51,494 nucleotides of DNA from Collinsella aerofaciens (GCF_015552075.1 NZ_JADNDZ010000102.1:1-51494), one strand, 5' to 3'. Counted from the stretch's first letter, positions 25,073 through 33,282 are shown. Notes: generated by a model not told the origin, from the sequence alone. Program-made: numbers and translations.

Positions 25073-25100
25073 GTTACGCGGTTTGGTAAAACCGCGTAAC
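25073..25100 (-). terminator. Hairpin directly after the GntR stop codon
   Basis: Perfect 12-bp stem GTTACGCGGTTT / AAACCGCGTAAC with a 4-nt loop, adjoining the stop codon at 25101. There is no T-tract, so it may be a transcript-end stabiliser rather than a true intrinsic terminator. Confidence 0.45.
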
Positions 25101-25820
25101 CTACATGACCATGACGTAGCGGCTGCCCACGTAGTACTGCTTGCCGAGCAAAACCGGTTCATCGTTGGGACCGATAAAACCGACACGCAAGTTGAGCAGC
25201 GGATCGTGCGGGGCAATGCCCAGCTCGGCAGCCTGCTCGGTGTTGGCGCGAACGGCCTCGACCGTGCGGTGGCCAACCGAGACGATCGGGATGCCGCCGA
25301 CACGCTCGACCTCGGCAAAAATCGACTTGTCCTCAAGATCGGCCGTCAGCAGCTCGCGATACTGGTCAAACGGCACAAAGACGTTTTCCTCAAAGATGGG
25401 CTCGCCGTCGGCCGTACGCACGCGCTTGATGTGCAGCAGCAGTGCACCCTTCGGCAGACCAAAGAATTCCATCTCGTTTTGACGCGCCGGCACAATCTGG
25501 CGATCGACTACATGCGTGCCCGCCTTCATGCCATTGTCAGCACATAGCGCGGTAAACGTCTGCAGCAGCGAGGCGTGGAACTGGCGATTGATGTGCGGCG
25601 TGGCGACGAAGGTGCCGCGTCCCTGCTGCTTAACCAGGTAGCCATCGGAGCACAGCTCCTCAACGGCACGGCGCACGGTGATGCGGCTCACCTCATACTG
25701 TTCGGCAAGCTCGAGCTCGGACGGAATGCGCTCCTTGGGTGTATAAACACCCTTTTCGATCGCGTCCTTGATCTCGTCGTAAATCTGCTGGTAAAGCGGT
25801 GCGTTTTTAGGTGCGGACAT
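25101..25820 (-). CDS. GntR-family (HutC/UTRA) transcriptional regulator, third copy
   Basis: 239 residues. The winged helix is in residues 8-75 (PLYQQIYDEIKDAIEKGVY, RIPSELELAEQYEVSRITVRRAV, QQGRGTF). The UTRA domain ends in GKQYYVGSRYVMVM. Its promoter region has TTATCAAA / TTTGATAA arms and a GACGTTATA box that recurs upstream of the second PTS operon, EamA and the first SIS gene. This suggests that one regulator of this group controls all of them. It lies downstream of the YitT gene on the same strand but with its own leader. Confidence 0.9.
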   Translation of the reverse strand: MSAPKNAPLYQQIYDEIKDAIEKGVYTPKERIPSELELAEQYEVSRITVRRAVEELCSDGYLVKQQGRGTFVATPHINRQFHASLLQTFTALCADNGMKAGTHVVDRQIVPARQNEMEFFGLPKGALLLHIKRVRTADGEPIFEENVFVPFDQYRELLTADLEDKSIFAEVERVGGIPIVSVGHRTVEAVRANTEQAAELGIAPHDPLLNLRVGFIGPNDEPVLLGKQYYVGSRYVMVM

Positions 25821-25827
25821 ATCTGGT

Positions 25828-25900
25828 CACTCTTATCAAAATAGCGAAATAACTCATACGTATATAACGTCTTTTTATATGTTACCTCACTTTGATAAAA
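25828..25900. promoter_or_regulatory. GntR promoter region with inverted TTATCAAA and GACGTTATA box
   Basis: TTATCAAA (25833-25840) and TTTGATAA (25891-25898) are inverted arms, each preceded by CACT. Between them lies TATATAACGTC (25861-25871), the reverse complement of GACGTTATATA. Confidence 0.5.
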
Positions 25901-25924
25901 CGATATACCGCATACAGCAAATCC

Positions 25925-26932
25925 TTACTTGCCGTCATCCTGCTGCAGGCTGTCCTGCTCGCTCAGGCGCGCCTGCCTGCTGGCCATACGCGCCGGCTTA
26001 TCCGGATCGGGCACAGCCGTGGGCATAGGTTCGTCAACATGACCGCCCCACCAGCCGCCCACAAAGTTGAGCGTGTGGAACACGTTGATTACGGCGCCGG
26101 GGTCCACGTCGCACACCAGCTTGACGATATCCTGGCTCTCGTAGGTCGAGACAACGGTATGCAGCAGGTACATCTTCTCGCGGCTGTACCCGCCAACAAC
26201 CTCGGCACAGCTAATGCCGTGCTGAAAATGGTCGACATAGGCGGTCATGATCTCGTCGGCCTTGCGCGTCGTGATCTGCAGCGTCACGCGGTCGTAGCGA
26301 CGATAGAAGCTGTCGATTGTCTTGGTCGAAATAAACTGGAACACGATGGAGTACGCCGCCTTGTCCCAGCCAAACATAAAGCCAAAGATCGCCAGGATAA
26401 AGCAGTTGAAACCAAAGATGACGCCCCAGATGGTCTTGCCCGTGTGGTTGGAAACCCACAGCGCGATAAAGTCGGTACCGCCGGTGGATGCGCCGGACTT
26501 AAGCGCGATGGCAGCGCCCAGACCCGAGACCACGCCGCCAAAAATGATGAGCATGATCTTGTCGCCCAAAAACGGCGCGAAGTGAAAGACGTTGAGGAAC
26601 AGCGATGAGAGCACGACCTGCATCATCGAGAAGATGACGAAGCGCTTGCTAATGCCGCTCCAACATAGGAGCGCCACGGGGATGTTGAGCGCGAGCATAC
26701 CGAGCGAGATGTCGATGTGAACGCCGCCGAGCGAGGTAACGCGATCGAGCAGGACCGCGACGCCGGTGAGGCCGCTCGGAAGCAGGTCGGCGGGTTGAAT
26801 GAACGCCTGGATCAGGAATGTCTGGAGAACGGCGGAAATTGTGACCGCCACGGCGGTAATAGCGCGGCGAACGATGGTGAGACGGCCGAGCATGAGCACG
26901 CGGTCCGTGAGCTGATCGATGGCGTTCGCCAC
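25925..26932 (-). CDS. YitT-family (DUF161/DUF2179) membrane protein
   Basis: 335 residues. About five to six membrane segments span residues ~20-220 (ITAVAVTISAVLQTFLIQAFIQPADLLPSGLTGVAVLL, SGASTGGTDFIALW). A soluble DUF2179 domain follows (~240-310, LQITTRKADEIMTAYVDHFQHGISCAEVVGGYSRE). The function of the family is unknown. The start is GTG 26932 with AAAGGAG seven bases upstream. It does not form an obvious operon with its neighbours. Confidence 0.9.
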   Translation of the reverse strand: MANAIDQLTDRVLMLGRLTIVRRAITAVAVTISAVLQTFLIQAFIQPADLLPSGLTGVAVLLDRVTSLGGVHIDISLGMLALNIPVALLCWSGISKRFVIFSMMQVVLSSLFLNVFHFAPFLGDKIMLIIFGGVVSGLGAAIALKSGASTGGTDFIALWVSNHTGKTIWGVIFGFNCFILAIFGFMFGWDKAAYSIVFQFISTKTIDSFYRRYDRVTLQITTRKADEIMTAYVDHFQHGISCAEVVGGYSREKMYLLHTVVSTYESQDIVKLVCDVDPGAVINVFHTLNFVGGWWGGHVDEPMPTAVPDPDKPARMASRQARLSEQDSLQQDDGK

Positions 26933-27071
26933 GTAGGCTCCTTTCGAAGACAGATGTGGTTGTGGGGCATGCCCGCGATTGTAGCATGGAGCGTACGGGG
27001 GCGCTTCAATTCACCCTCCCTCGACAACCAAAGCGGGACCAGCAACCCCCACGACCAGAGGCCCAAATTAC

Positions 27072-27190
27072 AAGTGAGTAGACCTTTTACGATCTGCCGA
27101 GCACACCCAAAACCGCCACCCCTGTGACCTGCGGTTTTACAAAGGAAGATATGCATTGTGCTCGGCCTACGCCAAAAAGTCTACTCACTT
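27072..27190. repeat. 119-bp fold-back element with three nested stems
   Basis: Outer arms AAGTGAGTAGAC / GTCTACTCACTT (27072-27083, 27179-27190), middle arms CCGAGCAC / GTGCTCGG (27097-27104, 27158-27165), inner arms AAAACCGC / GCGGTTTT (27109-27116, 27131-27138). It occupies the 355-bp gap between YitT and the HAD gene; I see nothing else convincing there. Confidence 0.7.
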
Positions 27191-27287
27191 AGCCCGAATC
27201 GAAGCCAAACGGATCAAAATCGAAACCAAATTGAGCCAATCCACCGCAAAAAACGTTTGAACCCGTGCTTCTCGCGGCGGATTGACA

Positions 27288-27917
27288 CTACAAAGCGGCC
27301 AAAATGTCGGTCAGATTATCAATAACGGCATCGGCTCGCGATTGATCGAGGTTGACGCCCTCGTGCGGACGCAGCGCCAGGACGTGGGCACCGGAGCGCT
27401 TGCCGGCCTCGATGCCCATGGGCGAGTCCTCGATCACCAGGCACTCAGCGGGCTCCACGCCCAGCGCCTCCATGGCGCGCTGGTAGATCTCGGGGTCGGG
27501 CTTAAACGCGCTGCACTCGTGGCCGCTGATGGTGTAGTCCAGCACGTCGGCAATGTCGGCAATCTCCACCAACTCGTCGATAAGCTCACGGTAGGACGAG
27601 CTCGCGATGGCGCACTTCACACCACGCGCGCGCAGCGCACGCATTACCGGCGCCGTCTGCTCGTTAAGCAGTTCGGCATACGGAACGGGATGGACCGGGC
27701 TGTAGACATGCTTGTACTCTACGCGCAGGCGCTCGCGCAGCTCGACATCGTCGGGAACCAGTGCCTCCCAAATGGCCGGTTCGTTAGACCCCGAAAGATC
27801 GGGGATCTCGTCAAAGTGAAACCCCTTCTCTTCCATAAACGCCACGCGGCGGCGGTTGTAGAACCACTCGGTATCGACCAGCACGCCGTCCATATCAAAC
27901 AGCACTGCCTTGATCAT
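27288..27917 (-). CDS. HAD-family phosphatase (beta-phosphoglucomutase-like)
   Basis: 209 residues. HAD motif I is VLFDMDGVLVDTEW at residues 5-18, with nucleophile Asp and acid Asp two residues later. A helical cap follows. Motif II is CAIASSSYRE, and motifs III/IV are in KPDPEIYQRA and LVIEDSPMGIEAGKRSGA. ATG 27917 has GGAGG eight bases upstream; the ATG two codons earlier touches it. The enzyme may dephosphorylate a hexose phosphate. A terminator separates it from the SIS gene upstream, and a 44-bp hairpin repeat forms its 5' leader. Confidence 0.88.
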   Translation of the reverse strand: MIKAVLFDMDGVLVDTEWFYNRRRVAFMEEKGFHFDEIPDLSGSNEPAIWEALVPDDVELRERLRVEYKHVYSPVHPVPYAELLNEQTAPVMRALRARGVKCAIASSSYRELIDELVEIADIADVLDYTISGHECSAFKPDPEIYQRAMEALGVEPAECLVIEDSPMGIEAGKRSGAHVLALRPHEGVNLDQSRADAVIDNLTDILAAL

Positions 27918-27931
27918 ACGCATCTCCTCCC

Positions 27932-27975
27932 ACCTGCCAAAAAGGGACAGGTTTATTTTGGTAGGTTTTATCTGG
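27932..27975 (-). repeat. CCTGCCAAAA hairpin repeat, copy 2 (5' of the HAD gene)
   Basis: Reverse complement of the 16,551-16,594 element at 42 of 44 positions. Relative to the downstream gene both copies have the same orientation and nearly the same distance (15-18 bases) to the start codon. Confidence 0.75.
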
Positions 27976-28009
27976 GATTTGCGACGCGACAGACACGCCC
28001 TCCCCAGAG

Positions 28010-28043
28010 CAAAAAAGGGGACGGGGCGCAAACCCCATCCCCT
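28010..28043 (-). terminator. Terminator after the third SIS gene
   Basis: Arms AGGGGACGGGG / CCCCATCCCCT (28016-28026, 28033-28043, one G-U or A-C position); read on the minus strand it is followed by TTTTTTGC. Confidence 0.8.
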
Positions 28044-28076
28044 CTCAATCAACCCGTAAGGTCTACTTACTTGTGA

Positions 28077-29060
28077 TTAGTAGGAAAGCTTCCACATGTA
28101 GCGGCGCATGGTCAGCGGGTGCTGACGGGCCTCGGCGATCTGGTTGCCGTACTCGCGCATAACGGCGAGGTGCAGCAGCGGGTTGAAGTAGGTGACGACG
28201 CTCGCGGGCACGGCGTCAGCCAGGCCGTAGTCCTTGGAGTCGATCAGAGCGACCTTGGCGCCCATGCGCTCAAGGAAGGTGAGGGCGCGGGCGTCCATCG
28301 GACGGGTAGCGCCATCGGACATGAAGAAGACGTAGGGCTTACCCTCGGTGGAAACCTCGAACGGGCCGTGGAAGTACTCGCCGGTGTTGTAGGCGGCGGC
28401 GTCGATCCACTGCATCTCGGTGAACAGGAAGGCGGCGTGAGAGTAAGCCATCTTCTCGGAGGCACCAGAGGCCATGAAGTAAATCATCTTGTCGTCCTTG
28501 AAGTCCTCAGCGAACTTCTTGGCGAGCTTCTTGCAGGACTGAGCAGCGTTCTCGCAGAGATCGAAGACGTTGGTGAGGCCGGTGATCATGTCGTCGTACT
28601 TGTCATAGCCCTCGGTCTGCTGAAGGATCTCGAGAGCAAGAGCGATGGCATAGCCGGGCTTCTCGCACTTGGCAGCGAAGTTGGCGTGGAAGCCGTGAAC
28701 GATGACGTAGTCAGCGTCGACGGTCAGAGCGGAGCCAGCCTTGTTGGTGAGGGAGACGACCGGGCAGTTGTGCTTCTTGGCGGTCTTGTTGGCCTCGACG
28801 GTCTCGGGCGTGGAGCCACCGAGGGAGCAGGTGATCACGAAGGTGTGCTCGTTGACCCAGGAAGGCGTGTCGTAGTTGAACTCGTTAGCGGTGAAAATCT
28901 GAACGTTCAGCTTGTCCGTGTTGTTGGCCAGGAAGTACTTGGCGGGGTACAGGTCGGACATGGAAGCACCGCAGCCGACGAAGGCGACACTGTGGATCTC
29001 GTGGTTGGACAGGACGTCAGCGACGATCTGCTTAGGGAGGTTAAGGTCGATCTCGTACAT
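28077..29060 (-). CDS. SIS-domain fructosamine-6-phosphate deglycase (FrlB-like), third copy
   Basis: 327 residues. SIS motifs are AFVGCGASMSDLYPAKYF near residue 30 and TCSLGGSTPETVEA near residue 80. The active-region motif NTGEYFHGPFEVS is near residue 225, and the C-terminus is HPLTMRRYMWKLSY, matching the FrlB-type RRY...Y end. ATG 29060 has AAAGGA nine bases upstream. It is the distal gene of the IIAB-IIC-IID cluster, separated from IID by 200 bp with two hairpins. By analogy with the gfr system it should cleave the phosphosugar made by this PTS. Confidence 0.86.
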   Translation of the reverse strand: MYEIDLNLPKQIVADVLSNHEIHSVAFVGCGASMSDLYPAKYFLANNTDKLNVQIFTANEFNYDTPSWVNEHTFVITCSLGGSTPETVEANKTAKKHNCPVVSLTNKAGSALTVDADYVIVHGFHANFAAKCEKPGYAIALALEILQQTEGYDKYDDMITGLTNVFDLCENAAQSCKKLAKKFAEDFKDDKMIYFMASGASEKMAYSHAAFLFTEMQWIDAAAYNTGEYFHGPFEVSTEGKPYVFFMSDGATRPMDARALTFLERMGAKVALIDSKDYGLADAVPASVVTYFNPLLHLAVMREYGNQIAEARQHPLTMRRYMWKLSY

Positions 29061-29150
29061 CTGACACATTCCTTTCGATTTTTGCGGCGCCACATTGCCG
29101 GGCGCTCGCAGGGTTACCGTGATTTGGACCGAGTCGCCGGCCCGTTGAGG

Positions 29151-29181
29151 ATGCGACAAAGGGACTGTCCCATTGTCGCAT
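29151..29181. repeat. GGGAC-containing hairpin repeat
   Basis: ATGCGACAAAGGGAC / GTCCCATTGTCGCAT (29151-29165, 29167-29181) with one mismatch, between IID and the SIS gene. A REP-like fold-back. Confidence 0.7.
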
Positions 29182-29194
29182 TTTAGGGATGGAA

Positions 29195-29225
29195 GCCTGC
29201 CTGGGGTATGGGATGCCAGGCAGGC
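29195..29225 (-). promoter_or_regulatory. Intercistronic hairpin between IID and the SIS gene
   Basis: Perfect 10-bp stem GCCTGCCTGG / CCAGGCAGGC with an 11-nt loop and no T-tract, placed at the PTS/SIS junction as in the first PTS cluster. Confidence 0.55.
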
Positions 29226-29259
29226 CCCCGGGGGAAAGCGGTTAGGCGCTTGGTCGCGA

Positions 29260-30093
29260 CTAGGCCAGAATGCCGGCCGCGGAGAGGGCGATGCCGCCCA
29301 CGATGGCGATCACGAGAAGCCAACCGGTGTTGACGTTCTTCTTGATGAGCCAGTACATAAGGCCGGTGAGGCCAAGGGAGATCATCTGGGGCATCATGCC
29401 GTCCAGGATGTCCTGGATAACGACGGTGCCCTCAGCGAACTGCAGCGGGGTGGTGGCGCCGATCAGCGTGGCGATCATGCCGCCCACGGACATAAGACCC
29501 ACGATGCCGCAGACATACATGAGCTTCTCCATGAGGTCGCCGCCCTGAAGCTTGCTCAGGTACTCGTGGCCGCCCTGATAGCCCATCTTGGCGGCGAACC
29601 AAGTAATCAGCACAGAGGGGACGATGGAGATGAGCATGGCCAGGATCGGGCCCATGATGGAGCCCTGCTGAGCCAGCTGAACGCCCAGGCCAAAGGCGAT
29701 AACGCGGATGGTGCCCTGGAAGAAGGAGTCACCGATGCCGGAAAGCGGACCCATGAGGGAGGTCTTGACCGCGTTGATCGAATCGGGATCGAAGTTCTCG
29801 GGATCCTTGGCGTACTCCTCCTCCATGGAGGCGGTGAGGCCCAGGATAAAGGCGCTCGTCTGCGGGGTGCAGTTGTAGAACGCCATGTGACGGTGGTAAG
29901 CCTCTTTCTTAGCAGCGAGCTGCTTGGGGTCGGACTCGTCCGGATAGAGGCGATCGAGCGTGGGAACCATGCCGTAGAGGAAGCCCATGTTCATCTGACG
30001 CTCGTAGTTCCAAGAGGCCTGGATGGCCCAGGAGCGCCAGAAGAACTGGCTGACCTTCTTGTTCAGGGACACGTCCTTGGTTGCGGTTGCCAT
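29260..30093 (-). CDS. PTS mannose/fructose/sorbose-family IID component, second system
   Basis: 277 residues. IID hallmarks are NMGFLYGMVPTLDRLYP near residue 35, TASMEEEYA near residue 90, and GPLSGIGDSFFQGTIRV near residue 120, followed by hydrophobic segments to the C-terminus. AAGGAGG lies upstream of ATG 30093, 13 bp after the IIC stop. It pairs with IIC to carry the sugar across the membrane. Confidence 0.93.
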   Translation of the reverse strand: MATATKDVSLNKKVSQFFWRSWAIQASWNYERQMNMGFLYGMVPTLDRLYPDESDPKQLAAKKEAYHRHMAFYNCTPQTSAFILGLTASMEEEYAKDPENFDPDSINAVKTSLMGPLSGIGDSFFQGTIRVIAFGLGVQLAQQGSIMGPILAMLISIVPSVLITWFAAKMGYQGGHEYLSKLQGGDLMEKLMYVCGIVGLMSVGGMIATLIGATTPLQFAEGTVVIQDILDGMMPQMISLGLTGLMYWLIKKNVNTGWLLVIAIVGGIALSAAGILA

Positions 30094-30106
30094 AGTGTGT
30101 TCCTCC

Positions 30107-30901
30107 TTAGTCTTCGTCGTCTTCGAGCGGATCGTAGTCGGAATCGACACCGGCGGCTGCATGGGAACCGTTGAACTTGAAGCCCATGAAGACGACAGCC
30201 AGGCACACACCGATCAGAGCGACCGCGATGACGGACAGGTTGAGGTAAGCGGCGAGCAGGAAACCGATGAACAGGAACGGAGTCATACCCTTCTTGATCA
30301 TCATGGTGAGCAGCAGGGCCAAGCCGTAGGCGGTCATGATCTTGGTCGAAACGTTAAGACCAACGGACAGCCACTCGGGAACCATGTTGACGATGGCCTG
30401 AACCAGGTCGGTGCCAACAAAAACGGCGAGGAAGATCGGCAGGAAGTACATGACGGCGTACAGACCGGAGCCGGCGCAGATGTGCATACGGTAGGCGGTC
30501 TTGAACTTTCCGTTATCGATCGCGCTATCTGCCACATGGGTGAGGGCGGCGATGATGGAACGGAACACGATGCCGAGAAGCTGACCCAGGACGGCGACCG
30601 GGATGGCGATCGTCATGGCGGTCTCGGCGGAAGCATCGGTCAGGCATGCGAAGGCAGCGGCCACGATGCCGCCCAGGACCATATCGGGCGGAACGGCGGC
30701 GCCGACCTGCACCAGGCCCATGGACACGAGCTCGACGGCGGCACCGACGGCAAGGCCGGTGGGCACATCGCCCAGCAGCAGACCGACGAGCGTAGCGCCA
30801 ACGAGGGGCTGCTCGAAGTTAAGACGACCGAGCAGGCGGGAGTCCCACATGCAGAACACGCCGACGAGGCCGACGAGCACCGCACTGATGAACGTATTCA
30901 T
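30107..30901 (-). CDS. PTS mannose/fructose/sorbose-family IIC component, second system
   Basis: 264 residues with about seven membrane segments. IIC marks include LNFEQPLVGATLVGLLLGDVPTGLAVGAAVEL near the N-terminus and 'GAAVPPDMVLGG'. The C-terminus is acidic (DYDPLEDDED), like that of the first IIC. It lies 36 bp after the IIAB gene with GGAGAAGGG before ATG 30901. Confidence 0.93.
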   Translation of the reverse strand: MNTFISAVLVGLVGVFCMWDSRLLGRLNFEQPLVGATLVGLLLGDVPTGLAVGAAVELVSMGLVQVGAAVPPDMVLGGIVAAAFACLTDASAETAMTIAIPVAVLGQLLGIVFRSIIAALTHVADSAIDNGKFKTAYRMHICAGSGLYAVMYFLPIFLAVFVGTDLVQAIVNMVPEWLSVGLNVSTKIMTAYGLALLLTMMIKKGMTPFLFIGFLLAAYLNLSVIAVALIGVCLAVVFMGFKFNGSHAAAGVDSDYDPLEDDED

Positions 30902-30937
30902 ACCCTTCTCCTTTCAGTCAGGCAAAAGCCTGGTTGA

Positions 30938-31861
30938 TTACAGCTTGGCGTCGATGTCGACGCTCTGATACGTAGGGGTCTGCTGAACATAGAGCTTGAT
31001 GCCCATGTCGAGCAGCTGATTGACGTCGGCCTTCTGGGTGGCGTCGAGAAAGACGGAGCTGTCCTTGCCGCCGACCTGATCGGCACCGTCGTGGTTGGCG
31101 GTGGCGCCCAGGTTGATGGCGTCGAGCTTGTAGCCCTGGCAGAACTGCAGCATCTCGGCAGTGTTGCCAAAGACGAACATGACGCGCTCGCCGAGGGTGT
31201 TGAGCTTGTCCATCTTGGCGAGGGCACGCTCGACGGTGAAGACGTTCAGGCGCACGCCCTGGGGCTTGGCCAGCTTGAGAGCGCCCTTCTTGATGTCATC
31301 GTTGGCGGCAGCGTTGTCGACGACGATGATGCGCTCGGCCTGAACCTTGGTGGTCCAGGTAAAGACGACCTGGCCGTGCAGCAGACGGTAATCAAGACGT
31401 GCGAGGACGATCTTGGCGGGACCGGAGCTGTGACGGGACGCCTTGGCCTTCTTGGCGGGAGCCGCGGCAGCCTCGACCGGTGCGTTGGGGTTGGTCAGAC
31501 CGGTGCGGGCCTCGTTGATGAGGGCTGCGAGCTCGGCACCCTTGACGGGGACGGGGCTCATAGCGAGCGTGAGCGCCAGCGGGATGTTGAAACCGCTGAC
31601 AACCGTGAACTTCGTGCCGTTCTTGGAAAGCTCGACCATGCTGTTGTTGACCGAGCTGCCGAGCATATCGGTCAGCACATAGACGGTGTCGTCCGCGTTG
31701 AACGTGGCGATCATGGCGTCCACCTTATCGGTGATGGGCTCCTTGTCGTCACGAGCAAGCGACACGACGTGGACGTTCGACACGTCGCCGAGAACCATCT
31801 CGAGCGTGTCTTTGGCGCCTGCGGCCAGGCCGCCATGAGATGCGAGAATGATCTGATTCAT
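30938..31861 (-). CDS. PTS mannose/fructose/sorbose-family IIAB fusion
   Basis: 307 residues. The IIA domain is ~1-120 with phospho-His9 (IILASHGGLAAG) and TDMLGSSVNNS. An Ala/Pro/Lys-rich linker spans ~121-148. The IIB domain starts near 150 with phospho-His162 (RLDYRLLHGQV). This is the same layout as ManX, whereas the first PTS in this window keeps IIA and IIB separate. It heads the second PTS operon; GGAGG lies upstream of ATG 31861. The leader carries a GACGTTATAA box shared with other loci here. Confidence 0.93.
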   Translation of the reverse strand: MNQIILASHGGLAAGAKDTLEMVLGDVSNVHVVSLARDDKEPITDKVDAMIATFNADDTVYVLTDMLGSSVNNSMVELSKNGTKFTVVSGFNIPLALTLAMSPVPVKGAELAALINEARTGLTNPNAPVEAAAAPAKKAKASRHSSGPAKIVLARLDYRLLHGQVVFTWTTKVQAERIIVVDNAAANDDIKKGALKLAKPQGVRLNVFTVERALAKMDKLNTLGERVMFVFGNTAEMLQFCQGYKLDAINLGATANHDGADQVGGKDSSVFLDATQKADVNQLLDMGIKLYVQQTPTYQSVDIDAKL

Positions 31862-31887
31862 CTTGCCTCCTCCTTTTCGTTATGGTC

Positions 31888-31907
31888 ATTATAACGTCTT
31901 ATACGTT
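31888..31907. promoter_or_regulatory. Candidate operator of the second PTS operon
   Basis: AACGT-CTTAT-ACGTT (31893-31907) is an inverted repeat, and TTATAACGTC (31889-31898) is the reverse complement of GACGTTATAA at 9,463-9,472. Confidence 0.5.
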
Positions 31908-32043
31908 GCTTATATTGCTAATTAGTATAAAGACCGTTCGCGGGTGAAAATCGACCGTTGACGGGTTTAACGTATTTGAAACGTTGGGGCTGGGTAGGCC
32001 GCGCTGGCTGGATAACCCGAGGTCAGACCCTGCGCGCAATCCT

Positions 32044-33126
32044 CTATCGCACAAAGTACCAGGGGCTTTCCTGCACGGTGGGCTCCAGCGCGATGCCGGT
32101 GCGCTCCTTAAACAGATCCATGTCCTGCGATTTCTCCGTCCACCACGCGTTGGGCTTAAAGGTCATGCTCTCAACAACATGACCGACAAACACACTGTTG
32201 CGCAGCTTGGAGAAGTCGGTGTTCATGATCAGGATGGACGCGAGCACCAGCACGATGCCCAGGACCTTGATCGCGCCGGCGGGCTCAGCGTAGATGCCAA
32301 TGCCCACCAGTACGGTGACGACCGTCTCGAAAGACATTACGACGGGAACTTTCGACGTCTCGAGCCCCATGGACAGACCCTGCATATATAAGATGTAAGC
32401 CACGGCTGTGGGGATGAGTCCAAAGCCAAGGAACAGCAGCAGCAGCTGTGGCGACATTGCCGCGGCGACATCCGGCCACGGAGCCGCGATAGCCGCCATA
32501 ACCGCACCGCCAAAAACAAAGCCCCAAAACGTGACAGCCAGCGGGTGGACTGTCTTGGTTGCTATCCGGCTAAACACCGCGAGCGACGCACCGCAAAGGC
32601 CTGCAATCACGCCCGACGTGACGCCCCAAACCGAAAAATGAAAACCGGAAAGGTCGCCATTGGTCACTGCAAGCACGCAGCCAACGATGTTAAAGACAAT
32701 GGCGACGAGCTTGTTGGGGGTCACGTCCTCGCGATAAAGCACGCGGCCGAGCACGACGCCAAACACCGGCGAGGTATAGAGCAGCACCGAGGCCGTGGAC
32801 ATGCCCACCTCGCCCATGCACTCGTAATAGCAGGTGTTGGCGGCGGCCAGGCCGACAATACCGACAAGCGCGCAGGGAACAAGCTCTTTAGGGCTTGCCT
32901 TGAACAGTGCCAGCGGACCCTGAGCCACGGTAGACCCCTCACCCGGACGGCAGCCCATAAACATCAGGACCGGCGCCAAGATAAGCGCTCCGACCAACAA
33001 GCGAAAGGCAGCCATGCTCTGGGACGAAACGCCCATGGCCGAGATGCCGTTTACAAAGATTCCGATGCTGCCCCACATAAGCGCGGCGATCAGCACCAGC
33101 ACATAGCCCAGATTGCTTTTCTTCAA
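32044..33126 (-). CDS. EamA-family (DMT superfamily) transporter
   Basis: 360 residues with ten predicted membrane segments in two EamA halves: LVLIAALMWGSIGIFVNGI at the start, VWGVTSGVIAGLCGASLAVFSRI for the second repeat. A soluble C-terminal tail of ~55 residues (SKLRNSVFVGH...ESPWYFVR) is longer than usual. I prefer TTG 33126 as start because GAGGAGG lies six bases upstream and it yields MKKSNLGYVL; a GTG at 33162 has no ribosome site. These proteins export amino acids or metabolites. Placed between the PTS operon and another SIS gene, it could export the freed amine. That role is inference. Confidence 0.88.
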   Translation of the reverse strand: MKKSNLGYVLVLIAALMWGSIGIFVNGISAMGVSSQSMAAFRLLVGALILAPVLMFMGCRPGEGSTVAQGPLALFKASPKELVPCALVGIVGLAAANTCYYECMGEVGMSTASVLLYTSPVFGVVLGRVLYREDVTPNKLVAIVFNIVGCVLAVTNGDLSGFHFSVWGVTSGVIAGLCGASLAVFSRIATKTVHPLAVTFWGFVFGGAVMAAIAAPWPDVAAAMSPQLLLLFLGFGLIPTAVAYILYMQGLSMGLETSKVPVVMSFETVVTVLVGIGIYAEPAGAIKVLGIVLVLASILIMNTDFSKLRNSVFVGHVVESMTFKPNAWWTEKSQDMDLFKERTGIALEPTVQESPWYFVR

Positions 33127-33165
33127 CGCAGCCTCCTCGGTATTGTTTCCAATATGTTTCACACT

Positions 33166-33185
33166 ACGTTATAGTCGTTATATAC
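33166..33185. promoter_or_regulatory. ACGTTATA box upstream of the EamA gene
   Basis: ACGTTATAGTCGTTATATAC contains two spaced CGTTATA half-sites and matches the boxes at 9,464, 25,861 (inverted) and 31,889 (inverted). Confidence 0.45.
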
Positions 33186-33221
33186 ATTTTTCAAGACACA
33201 AATCGGCGGACGGGAAATGAT

Positions 33222-33272
33222 TCCCAGGAGTGTCCCCAAGTGCCGGCACAAAAGGAACGTCCCCAAGTGCCG
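33222..33272. repeat. Tandem GTCCCCAAGTGCCG repeat
   Basis: GTCCCCAAGTGCCG occurs at 33233-33246 and 33259-33272, separated by GCACAAAAGGAAC. It looks like part of a REP-type family with a GTCCCC core. Confidence 0.6.
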
Positions 33273-33282
33273 CCCTGGATTC

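Noticed and set aside
25925-26932. YitT gene as part of the fructosamine system
   Set aside because: The family has no known link to sugar uptake, and the gene has neither shared boxes nor tight spacing with the PTS genes.
28077-29159. Start of the third SIS gene at the first possible codon (29,159)
   Set aside because: The extra residues run through the GGGAC hairpin repeat; the ribosome site and family alignment support ATG 29060.
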